DNA of 64,000 nt. It comes from Bacteroides luti (GTDB lineage Bacteria; Bacteroidota; Bacteroidia; Bacteroidales; Bacteroidaceae). The notes under the pieces were generated by a model that did no database searches, was not told where the DNA came from, and was given only the letters and a program-made list of their open reading frames with translations. Position numbers and translations under genes: made by a program. Below, piece by piece: positions 35,973 to 43,732 of this stretch. Where the stretch lies: assembly GCF_900128905.1 (NCBI RefSeq), contig NZ_FQTV01000003.1, forward strand, positions 62,001 to 126,000, written 5' to 3'. Every line of letters begins with the position of its first letter. Within the stretch, counting starts at the first letter, position 1.

Positions 35973-36583
35973 ATGGCAGCAATTCAGGAAAAACTAGCGA
36001 AATCGTTGAAGGTATTACAAAATTTGCAGAACGAGAGTGGTTTTGCAATCATAAAGTCTTCAGAATGGCCGCCCGTAGTTACTATCAGGCTTTTGAATCG
36101 GTAAAAGGTAGTATAAAACGCATATTGGAAGGTGAAAATCCAGGAGAGGTCATAGATAACGATCATAGGACATGGTATCGAGAACTTTTTGCTCCAAGTG
36201 TTACTGCCGGAATCTTAAAGCCGACCGATTTAGCTGGATATCGTACTGGGCAAGTTTATATTCGTGGTTCACTGCATACACCTCTAAACCCTGAAGCAGT
36301 ACGAGATGCAATGCCTGTCCTTTTCGAATTGCTTAAAAAGGAACAGGATGCACGTGTCCGTGCAGTATTAGGTCATTTTATATTTGTATATATTCACCCT
36401 TACATGGATGGCAATGGCAGGATGGGACGTTTTTTGATGAATGCCATGTTAATATCCGGCGGATACAATTGGACTATAGTCCCTGTTGAAAGACGCCAAG
36501 AATACATGAAAGCCATAGAAAAAGGAAGTGTTGATGGGGATATTACTGACTTCACATTATTTATTGCCTCATTATTAAAGTGA
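35973..36583 (+). pseudogene. Fic-domain protein gene with internal deletion and frameshift
   Basis: The first 32 codons from ATG 35973 (MAAIQEKLAKSLKVLQNLQN and FAIIKSSEW) are the usual start of a large class of Fic proteins. The frame then shifts and continues at about 36065 with AARSYYQAFESVKGSIKRIL, which in full-length relatives lies several hundred residues later. The C-terminal part (172 codons from the ATG at 36065) is intact and keeps the Fic core HPYMDGNGRMGR and the NDHRTWYRELF segment. The inhibitory-helix region usual for the class is missing. Either this is a relic, or the short form makes an unrestrained AMP-transferase fragment. It is the cargo of cassette 6. Confidence 0.75.
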
Positions 36584-36587
36584 TATG

Positions 36588-36843
36588 ATAAGCCGAGCCT
36601 CCTACAGCCAAGCGAAGCAACAGCTACCCATTCCACAACCCCACCCGAGCGATGGCGCAGCCGAGCGACCAGAAGGACCGGCCTCATTTTTTTTGCGTGA
36701 AGAAATTGGGAGGATTGTAGCGAAAAGAAGGGGCTGCTGTTTGAGCGAAGCGAGTTTCAGCACCTTCCGATACAAGCCTCACGATTTTAGCAAAAAAAAT
36801 GCAGCCTTGAACTTTTGTTTCTTTTGGTTCAAGCCAAAAGAAA
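36588..36843 (-). repeat. Structured island repeat, copy B6
   Basis: Head arms TTTCTTTTGG (36818-36827)/CCAAAAGAAA (36834-36843). Loop TTCAAG on + pairs with CTTGAA at 36806-36811. This is the only copy with the A/T version of the loop pair and is fully compensated. It is the right boundary of cassette 6. Confidence 0.92.
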
Positions 36844-36880
36844 AAGCATATTATTGATCAATATATTGAAAGATAATTCT

Positions 36881-36888
36881 TATATTTG
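36881..36888 (+). promoter_or_regulatory. -7 box of the second AAA_14/DUF4143 gene
   Basis: TATATTTG, 21 bases before the ATG at 36910. A TTG 24 bases upstream is slightly too far for the consensus. Confidence 0.55.
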
Positions 36889-36909
36889 TATCAATAAGAT
36901 GCATAAATT

Positions 36910-38175
36910 ATGGAAAAGCGGGTAATAAAAAGTCTGATTCTTGAGAAACAGAATGAAATTCTGAATATCGAGCTGGTAGAAAGACCACTTGAGTTGGAGG
37001 AAACAGCCAACTATGTGTTTGTGGGGCTTCGTCGCGCAGGTAAATCCTATTTGTTATATCAGCATATACAAACGCTGATTAAAACAAAACAAGCATCCAT
37101 TGAAGACATCCTGTATATCAATTTTGAGGACGAGCGAATTTCGTCGGTCAAAGTGGAAGAACTCAACCTGTTTATTGAGAGTTATAATGAAATGTTCGAT
37201 GGTAAACCCATTATCTATCTGGATGAGATTCAGAATGTAGATGGCTGGGAAAAGTTCGCCCGCCGTCTGGCCGATTCAAAATACAGAGTATTCATTACCG
37301 GCAGTAATGCAAAGATGCTCAGCAAAGAGATGCATACCACCCTTGGCGGCCGATTCATAGCAAAAGAAGTGTTCCCCTTTTCATTCAGTGAATACCTCAC
37401 CTTTCATCAAATCACCTTAGATCGTAACTGGGAATATGGCAACATTCGTCTGCAAGTAGTAAAATCCTTTCATGATTATTTCTATTTTGGCGGTTTTGCA
37501 GAATCATTCCCTTTGAAAGATAAACGAAGCTGGCTGAACTCACTTTATCAGAAGATTCTTCTTGGCGACGTTATTTCACGAAATGATATCAGAAACGAGA
37601 ATGCCATCAAAGTTCTTGTAAAGAAGCTGGCAGAAAGCGTTATGCAACCCTCATCACTAGCCCGGATAAAAAATATCATTGACTCAACCGGAACAACCAT
37701 TTCCCGCAATACCTTGGTAGATTATCTTCAGCTTCTGGAAGATGCCTACTTAGTGTTTGGCATATCCAATTACTCTGATAAACTGAGTGACAAGGAAACA
37801 TTTAAAAAGAGATATTTCTTTGATAACGGATTGCTAAACAACTTTCTGTTTGATCCCGAGACCAAATTGCTTGAAAACATAGTAGCCATCACACTGAAAA
37901 AGCACTATGGTGATGAACTGTTTTTCTACAACAAAAACATAGAAGTAGACTTCTTCATGCCTGGCGAAAAGAGAGCCATCCAGGTATCTTACAGTATTGC
38001 AGACGATGCCACAAGACAAAGAGAGATAAAAGCCCTGATTAAACTTTCTGAAGTATACGCTACAAAAAAAATGGAGATCATAACCTGGGATGAAGAATCA
38101 ACCATTCAGGAAAATGATAAAACAATAGAAATTATCCCTGTCTGGAAATGGCTTGCTTCTTTTCTTTTGCCTTGA
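36910..38175 (+). CDS. AAA_14/DUF4143 P-loop ATPase (second)
   Basis: 421 residues. Walker A GLRRAGKS at 39-46, Walker B IIYLDEIQ with D105-E106, ITGSNAKMLS and LGGRFIAKEVFPFSFSEYLTF. C-terminal DUF4143 with a DVISRNDIRNENAIKVL helix and a nuclease-like VDFFMPGEKRAIQV segment. The same domain order is seen in 25648-26922, but sequence identity is limited. Its last codons (SFLLP and the TGA at 38173-38175) are encoded by the first arm and loop of repeat A7. The repeat has therefore supplied or replaced the C-terminus. Role unknown beyond ATPase/nuclease-like folds. Confidence 0.88.
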   Translation: MEKRVIKSLILEKQNEILNIELVERPLELEETANYVFVGLRRAGKSYLLYQHIQTLIKTKQASIEDILYINFEDERISSVKVEELNLFIESYNEMFDGKPIIYLDEIQNVDGWEKFARRLADSKYRVFITGSNAKMLSKEMHTTLGGRFIAKEVFPFSFSEYLTFHQITLDRNWEYGNIRLQVVKSFHDYFYFGGFAESFPLKDKRSWLNSLYQKILLGDVISRNDIRNENAIKVLVKKLAESVMQPSSLARIKNIIDSTGTTISRNTLVDYLQLLEDAYLVFGISNYSDKLSDKETFKKRYFFDNGLLNNFLFDPETKLLENIVAITLKKHYGDELFFYNKNIEVDFFMPGEKRAIQVSYSIADDATRQREIKALIKLSEVYATKKMEIITWDEESTIQENDKTIEIIPVWKWLASFLLP

Positions 38176-38452
38176 TGCAAAAGAAACAAAAAATCAAGGC
38201 TGCACGAATTTTACTAAAATCAGGGAGCGTGGAGCTAAAGGGGCTGAAACTCGCTGCGCTCAAACAGCACCCCCTTCTTAACGTCCACACTCCCTGATTT
38301 CTTAACGCTAAATTCATGAGGCCGGTCTTGCTGGTCACTCGGCTTCGCCATCGTTTGGTGGGGTTGTGGAGCGTGTAGCCGTTGCTCGCTCGGCTTTTGG
38401 GTTGGACTTGGCTGCGCCATCGTTCATTAGCTTTGCTTCGCTCGCTTGTCAT
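38161..38452 (+). repeat. Structured island repeat, copy A7
   Basis: Head arms 38161-38170/38177-38186, loop CTTGAT (contains the ATPase stop TGA), partner 38193-38198. The base helix is the best in the set, AAATCAGGGAG/CTCCCTGATTT (11 bp). It is the left boundary of cassette 7. Confidence 0.9.
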
Positions 38453-38569
38453 TAAGTTTTTTGGTTGTAATATACACAATTATAAGGCTTTAGAAGAAAA
38501 CCAAAAATGCCGTTTTTTATCAGGAACAATTCCTGTTTCTTTGCAAGCGTATTAAAAAACATATAAAAA

Positions 38570-39139
38570 ATGAACAAAATTATTTCACCAAAAGTTTATT
38601 TCAAGAACCTTCCTGAATGGGACGGTACAGATCACCTTACAGCCTTTATTAACCGCGTGCAAACCACTAATCAGGCGTTGTGGATAGAAACCCTTACCAA
38701 ATGGCTGTGTGGTATGGTAAAATCTGAACTTTCCGGCAAACAGTGCAATACCCTCGTACCACTTATTTATGGCGAGCAATTCATAGGAAAGACAACTTTT
38801 ATCCGTAGCATCCTCCCACGCGAGCTTAGAGAATTCTACTCGGAGAAACCGATCGGCACGTACGGCGAAGAAATTAAACCGCCATTCGGGTATGTAATGT
38901 TTCACAGCTCCAACATGGAATACCCAATTCTTCATGAGGCGTGGTGTTACAAAGAGATGTATGGAAACACCCAAAAAGGCACCCGTGTGCCCTCTGTAAT
39001 TTACACCACCAGTTGTGAACAAGAGGAATGTTGCGAACCTTTCGTTTATTTCGAAGTAACAAAACAGATCGATAACGAAAGCCCGGTAAACTATGAACAG
39101 CTCTACGCACAGATTATGCAGAAGCTGAAAGATGAATAA
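38570..39139 (+). CDS. Solitary short VirE-like P-loop protein
   Basis: 189 residues corresponding to the VirE ATPase part of 29243-31447 (start KVYFKNLPEWDGTDHLTAFINRVQTT; Walker A YGEQFIGKTTFIRSILP at about 65-80; end PVNYEQLYAQIMQKL). About 60 residues of the middle, including the segment equivalent to NTEEIEAMNGRELNQYKA, are replaced or lost, and no primase domain is present. The 60 bases upstream match the leader of the full VirE-like gene (AATGCCGTTTTTTATCA, then CTTTGCAA). The gene therefore came with its own control region. It is the cargo of cassette 7; activity is doubtful. Confidence 0.7.
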   Translation: MNKIISPKVYFKNLPEWDGTDHLTAFINRVQTTNQALWIETLTKWLCGMVKSELSGKQCNTLVPLIYGEQFIGKTTFIRSILPRELREFYSEKPIGTYGEEIKPPFGYVMFHSSNMEYPILHEAWCYKEMYGNTQKGTRVPSVIYTTSCEQEECCEPFVYFEVTKQIDNESPVNYEQLYAQIMQKLKDE

Positions 39140-39147
39140 ACAAAAAA

Positions 39148-39169
39148 AGCCTCTCAGTGATGAGAGGCT
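39148..39169. terminator. Terminator-like hairpin after the short VirE-like gene
   Basis: AGCCTCTCA (39148-39156) and TGAGAGGCT (39161-39169), a 9-bp stem. On + there is no T run, while on - seven T follow. It may stop transcripts entering from the right. Confidence 0.55.
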
Positions 39170-39209
39170 ACTTACTAATATTAAAAATATATCATATACT
39201 ACTGTACAA

Positions 39210-39474
39210 AACAATGGCAAAGCCGAGCAAAAAACCGTCACGAAGTGACAAGCGAGCGAAGCAAAGCTAATTGGTCCACAACCGTAGCACGCTCAGGAAC
39301 CAGAAAGACCGGCCTCTTTTTTTTTGCGTGAAGAAATCGTGAGGATTGTAGCGAAAAGAAGGGGCTGCTGTTTGAGCGAAGCGAGTTTCAGCACCTTCCG
39401 ATACAAGCATCACTATTTTAGCAAAAAAAATGCAGCCTTGACTTTTTGTTTCTTTTGTGTCAAGACAAAAGAAA
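39210..39474 (-). repeat. Structured island repeat, copy B7
   Basis: Head arms TTTCTTTTGT (39449-39458)/ACAAAAGAAA (39465-39474). Loop GTCAAG on + pairs with CTTGAC at 39437-39442. The tail has a perfect GTCACGAAGTGAC (39237-39249). It is the last copy of the array, ending 8 bases before the -7 box of the wzi gene. Confidence 0.92.
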
Positions 39475-39482
39475 ATTGTTGT

Positions 39483-39490
39483 TATCTTTG
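39483..39490 (+). promoter_or_regulatory. -7 box immediately upstream of wzi
   Basis: TATCTTTG ends 4 bases before the ATG at 39495, implying an almost leaderless transcript. The candidate -33 TTG (39455-39457) would lie inside the B7 hairpin at a 25-base spacing. Confidence 0.5.
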
Positions 39491-39494
39491 CTAA

Positions 39495-40955
39495 ATGATC
39501 AAAAAAATTACAACTATACTTATTACTGCTTCATTGCTCTCAACAGTAGCACAGGCTCAAAGCAGTGATAAAGTTACATACAGCATTGAGAGTGGAATAA
39601 CCACTGCAAGCGGAAGCCACTCCCCTTTATGGCTGAATGCCAACAAACAAGGCCTATCCTCACTGAATAAGAACAACGGATACATGGAAGCCGGCATATT
39701 CCAACCAATGGATACAAGCAAAATAATTTCTTACGGTTACGGTCTTGAACTTGCAGGCGCCTATAACTTCACATCAAGTTTTATTATCCAGCAAGCCTAT
39801 GTAGATGTAAAATATCACAAATTAGAGCTAAGTATAGGAAGCAAAGAGCGCACTGGCGAGTTTGTTAACCCACAACTATCTAGTGGCGGACTCACCATTT
39901 CGGGCAATGCACGCCCCATTCCACAAGTCTGGGCCGGATTGCCCAATTATATCCCCGTGCCGGGCACCAACCACTGGCTCTCTTTCCGCGGACATATAGC
40001 TTACGGTCGCTTTACGGATGATAACTGGCAAAAAGAGTTTACCACACCGCTTGGAAAACGCACCACCGATGTGCTTTATCATTCCAAAGCAATGTATGTA
40101 AAGATTGGGAAAGAAGAAATATGCCCGCTGAAATTTGAATTCGGGTTGCAGATGGAATCTGAATTTGGAGGAACACAATACAGTAACGGAAATATGTTTA
40201 AGATGCCTTCCGGGATAGAAGATTACTTTAAAGCATTTGTACCCATGGCCGGAGGAGAAAAGACACAGGTTTCAGATCAGGAAAACATTGAAGGTAATCA
40301 ACTGGGAAGCTGGCATTTTTCACTAAACTATAAAGTAAAAGGATGGAATTTGCATGCCTATTATGAGCATTACTTTGAAGACCATTCTATGCTCTTCATG
40401 CAGTATCCCTGGAAAGATGGCATGGCTGGGATAGAGATAACCCCTCCCGCCAATCCGTTTGTGAGTGGTGTGGTTTATGAATATATTGGTAGTAAAGACC
40501 AAAGCGGACCTGTATACTGGGATCACAACAATGTGATCAATGAACAGATCAGCGCCCGTGACGGTTATTACGATCATGGCTTTTACACCGGATGGCAACA
40601 CTGGGGAATGGCAATAGGAAATCCACTGTTTACTTCGCCTATTTATAACAATAACGGACAGATTACATTTACTAATAACCGCATTATAGCACATCATCTG
40701 GGTATCTCCGGCAAACCAATCCCTGAATTGCAGTACAGAGTACTTCTTTCACACAGCGACAACTGGGGAACTTATGACAGACCGTTTAAAGATATTAAGA
40801 AAAATACTTCAGCGCTAGTGGAACTAACCTATTCACCATGCAAACTAACCGGATGGAGCTTTACCGCTTCAGGTGCCACAGATCGTGGTAGTCTGCTGGG
40901 TAATAACACCGGTACAATGCTTACAATCCGCAAAACAGGACTACTGACAAAATAA
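39495..40955 (+). CDS. wzi: Capsule assembly Wzi-family outer-membrane protein
   Basis: 486 residues with a clear signal peptide (MIKKITTILITASLLSTVAQAQ). The rest is a beta-rich barrel of the Wzi/capsule-assembly family as found in Bacteroidota, with repeated amphipathic strands (YGYGLELAGAYNF, YKVKGWNLHAYYEHYFEDHS, LSHSDNWGTYDRPF) and a final positively charged strand. Wzi proteins help attach or organise surface polysaccharide at the outer membrane. It lies at the left border of the polysaccharide locus but on the opposite strand, and is followed 7 bases later by a lipoprotein gene in the same operon. Confidence 0.85.
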   Translation: MIKKITTILITASLLSTVAQAQSSDKVTYSIESGITTASGSHSPLWLNANKQGLSSLNKNNGYMEAGIFQPMDTSKIISYGYGLELAGAYNFTSSFIIQQAYVDVKYHKLELSIGSKERTGEFVNPQLSSGGLTISGNARPIPQVWAGLPNYIPVPGTNHWLSFRGHIAYGRFTDDNWQKEFTTPLGKRTTDVLYHSKAMYVKIGKEEICPLKFEFGLQMESEFGGTQYSNGNMFKMPSGIEDYFKAFVPMAGGEKTQVSDQENIEGNQLGSWHFSLNYKVKGWNLHAYYEHYFEDHSMLFMQYPWKDGMAGIEITPPANPFVSGVVYEYIGSKDQSGPVYWDHNNVINEQISARDGYYDHGFYTGWQHWGMAIGNPLFTSPIYNNNGQITFTNNRIIAHHLGISGKPIPELQYRVLLSHSDNWGTYDRPFKDIKKNTSALVELTYSPCKLTGWSFTASGATDRGSLLGNNTGTMLTIRKTGLLTK

Positions 40956-40962
40956 GAACAAG

Positions 40963-41343
40963 ATGAAAAAGAAATATATTCTACTGACTTTTATTGTTTT
41001 GATAAGTATAACCTCGTGCCAGAAGGCTTCCATTAACGGAGATTTGGATGGCATGTGGCAATTAATGAAGATTGAGAAGAAAGATAAACCGGCTGAAGTG
41101 CCCGTTCAGCTTTATTATTGCATCCAGCTACACATGGTTCAGTTGCAAGGTGCAGCTACATGTCATGGCACCTTTAGCCATAAAGGAGATTCAATTTATC
41201 TTGTGATACGTAGTAGTAACAAAAAAGCTGTAGCAGCTTATGGTATGAATGATACCATTCAATCTTTTGGCATTGAAAATATTAGTTCAGAGAAAATGAC
41301 ACTGAATTCGTCTTCTGCACGATTGCAATTCCGAAAATTCTAG
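40963..41343 (+). CDS. Small lipocalin-like lipoprotein
   Basis: 126 residues. Lipoprotein signal with Cys at about 19 (ITSC), then a single beta-domain beginning with the lipocalin-like NGDLDGMWQLMKIEKKD motif and ending MTLNSSSARLQFRKF. The GxW start and short length match the small lipocalin-like lipoproteins that accompany Wzi in Bacteroidales. It overlaps nothing and starts 7 bases after wzi, so they share a transcript. The ligand is unknown. Confidence 0.75.
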   Translation: MKKKYILLTFIVLISITSCQKASINGDLDGMWQLMKIEKKDKPAEVPVQLYYCIQLHMVQLQGAATCHGTFSHKGDSIYLVIRSSNKKAVAAYGMNDTIQSFGIENISSEKMTLNSSSARLQFRKF

Positions 41344-41414
41344 AAAAAAAGACATAAAATATGCAACTTTGTTTTTTTCATAAATTGCAGCACTGTCTTT
41401 TTTATCTATTTCCT

Positions 41415-41460
41415 TGAACAGCTCTACGCACAGATTATACAGAAGCTGAAAACTGATTAA
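41415..41460 (+). pseudogene. 3' end relic of a VirE-like gene
   Basis: Fifteen codons (EQLYAQI, then QKLK and a stop at 41458-41460) nearly identical to the end of the gene at 38570-39139. Only this tail is left, 70 bases after the lipoprotein gene. Confidence 0.8.
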
Positions 41461-41481
41461 TTTAGTGGTATATCTATTAAA

Positions 41482-41514
41482 AATAAGAGCATTTAGTTAC
41501 TAAACACTCTTATT
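41482..41514. terminator. Bidirectional terminator between the wzi operon and the polysaccharide locus
   Basis: AATAAGAG (41482-41489) pairs with CTCTTATT (41507-41514), with an inner TTTAG/CTAAA. T-rich sequence lies on both sides. It serves the converging transcripts ending at 41460 (+) and 41554 (-). Confidence 0.8.
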
Positions 41515-41553
41515 TTTTATTCTTGATTATATTCCTTTATTTGCTGTTCCTTA

Positions 41554-43509
41554 TCAATGGGTCGAGTTTATTTTTAATAAGATATCAGTCATAAGTTGCG
41601 CATTCAAGGTTTTATCCAAAACCTCATACTTAGAGCATTTACTCTTGTACTCCGGCACAATTTCTTTCATTATCTTCACAATGGCCATATCATCGAACGA
41701 GCGGGATGCTTCCAGCAAACGAGTTTCGTTTTGGCATGCAGTCTCGTAATCGTATTCACGAACGTTGGCAATCATAATCTTAGGATGGTGTGTAGGCTTT
41801 GTCTGCTCTTCATCATTCAGCACCTCCTCGTAAAGCTTCTCGCCTTCACGAAGTCCGGTGAACTTTATTTCAATATCCTTGGCTCCGCAAAGGTTGATCA
41901 TGCGTGTAGCAAGTTGAGTAATTTTTACCGGTTCACCCATATCGAAAACAAAGATTTCGCCACCTTTACCCATGGTACCGGCCTCAAGCACGAGCTTACA
42001 AGCCTCAGGAATCAGCATAAAGAAGCGAGTAATATCCGGATGAGTAACGGTAAGCGGCCCCCCCCTCTTAATCTGCTCACGGAACAGAGGAATTACTGAG
42101 CCATTGCTTCCCAACACGTTACCGAAACGAGTGGTTACAAACTGAGTAACCCCCTTCATCTTACCCTCAACAATAGCCTTATTGAGTGACTGACAGTAAA
42201 TCTCACAGATTCGCTTTGAGCAACCCATTACATTGGTTGGGTTAACCGCCTTATCGGTGGAGATCATCACGAACTTCCTGGTGCCGTACTTCACAGCAAG
42301 ATCTGCAATTAAACGTGTACCATATATGTTATTCTGAATAGCAATAGCAGGGTTGTTCTCCATCATTGGCACATGCTTGTAGGCAGCTGCATGAAACACG
42401 TAATCCGGCTGATACTCAGCAAAGATCTTCTCCATGTGTTTTTTATTAGTAATGCTGGAAACAATTGTTTTACTCTCAATGTCACCGAACTCACGAGCCA
42501 TCATCAGACGTACAGTGTGCATAGGAGTCTCTGCCTGATCAATAAGAATCATCTTCGCAGGCTTGTACACCGCCACTTGGCGAACCATCTCACTGCCAAT
42601 GGAACCAGCAGCACCCGTAATAAGAATCTTCTTACCGGTGAGCAATGCACCAATGGCATCCATATTCACCTCAATCTTATCACGAGGTAGAAGGTCTTCA
42701 ATATCCACTTCCTTGAGGTTCTGGGTAGTCAGAGGAGTCTTACCATCCCATTCCTCCGCTGCAGACGGCATCATGATTTTGATACCAGCAGCAAGGAATT
42801 CATCGATCATGTCTGCATTCTTGCGGAATAACTCACTTTTTAGCGGAGAAACGAGGAGCACTTTTACGCCCATCTGCTTCAAATCTTCAGCAATACCATT
42901 ACCATTTAAGAGAACCTTCTTACCCAGCAAATAAGTATTCTTCATTTCCACACCATCTGTGATGAAAGCCACAAGACGGTATTTCTTTACCTTTACGTTT
43001 ATGATGCTGAAAGCAATGCTAATACCACCAGCCTTGGTTCCATAGATGGCAACAGGCGTTGCATCCTCTGCACGAAACCCATCGAACATACGCTTCACGG
43101 CCACACGTTCCAACCACATCAGGAATGTTGAGACGAAGAACATGGCACAAACGCCCAAAAGATCGGGCATATTGACACCCCTGACAGATTCCAGTGCAAA
43201 AGAGGCTATGTAGGTAAGCACTGATCCTGTAAATGCGGCGAACGCTACATGCTGAAGGTCTATAAACGATGAATAACGGATAATACCGGCGTATGTACGA
43301 AATAGGCGAAATGACACAGCATAAAACACTAGGCTGATTATTATGCCATTTGTCATTGGCCAGAATAACTGAGCAAATTCTAAACCTCCAACTTCAAGAT
43401 ACTTTGCAACGTATCCTGAGAACATTACAATAAGACAATCCAAAGCAAGTACCCCCCAATAAGGAAGTGCTTTCTTAGAGAAATACCAATTGGTGATTTT
43501 TGGAATCAT
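41554..43509 (-). CDS. PglF/CapD-like membrane NDP-sugar 4,6-dehydratase
   Basis: 651 residues. Four membrane helices at about 15-135, a first nucleotide-binding segment (about 150-250), then the catalytic extended-SDR domain with NAD motif GAAGSIG (299-305), STDK (417-420) and, in place of the usual Tyr, Met428 with Lys432 (NVMGCSK). This is the signature of UDP-GlcNAc 4,6-dehydratases of the PglF/CapD/FlaA1 group. It forms the 4-keto-6-deoxy sugar used by the aminotransferase encoded next upstream. Last gene of the minus-strand locus; with PglE-, PglD- and PglC-like genes it implies a bacillosamine-type sugar. Confidence 0.93.
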   Translation of the reverse strand: MIPKITNWYFSKKALPYWGVLALDCLIVMFSGYVAKYLEVGGLEFAQLFWPMTNGIIISLVFYAVSFRLFRTYAGIIRYSSFIDLQHVAFAAFTGSVLTYIASFALESVRGVNMPDLLGVCAMFFVSTFLMWLERVAVKRMFDGFRAEDATPVAIYGTKAGGISIAFSIINVKVKKYRLVAFITDGVEMKNTYLLGKKVLLNGNGIAEDLKQMGVKVLLVSPLKSELFRKNADMIDEFLAAGIKIMMPSAAEEWDGKTPLTTQNLKEVDIEDLLPRDKIEVNMDAIGALLTGKKILITGAAGSIGSEMVRQVAVYKPAKMILIDQAETPMHTVRLMMAREFGDIESKTIVSSITNKKHMEKIFAEYQPDYVFHAAAYKHVPMMENNPAIAIQNNIYGTRLIADLAVKYGTRKFVMISTDKAVNPTNVMGCSKRICEIYCQSLNKAIVEGKMKGVTQFVTTRFGNVLGSNGSVIPLFREQIKRGGPLTVTHPDITRFFMLIPEACKLVLEAGTMGKGGEIFVFDMGEPVKITQLATRMINLCGAKDIEIKFTGLREGEKLYEEVLNDEEQTKPTHHPKIMIANVREYDYETACQNETRLLEASRSFDDMAIVKIMKEIVPEYKSKCSKYEVLDKTLNAQLMTDILLKINSTH

Positions 43510-43732
43510 TTTTATAGATTTAAATAGTTAATTTCAATATTCATTATAATGCGACCTATTTCTTGACCGCAAATATAAAAACTTACTTAACGTGTGAAAG
43601 CTTTTTTGCATATCCGTCGGCTCACTGCACAGCAGGTAGCGTTTACTGTCGTCAAGACTAAACATGACCAACTGAGGATAATATTATACTGGGAAATTTG
43701 TCAAAATTGACAGAATTTATAATTTATGAGAC

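Noticed and set aside
16341..39474. Integron cassette array
   Set aside because: Folded sites and small cargo recall attC, but there is no integron integrase. Sites come in two fixed opposite orientations, and each gene is flanked by two inverted sites rather than followed by one.
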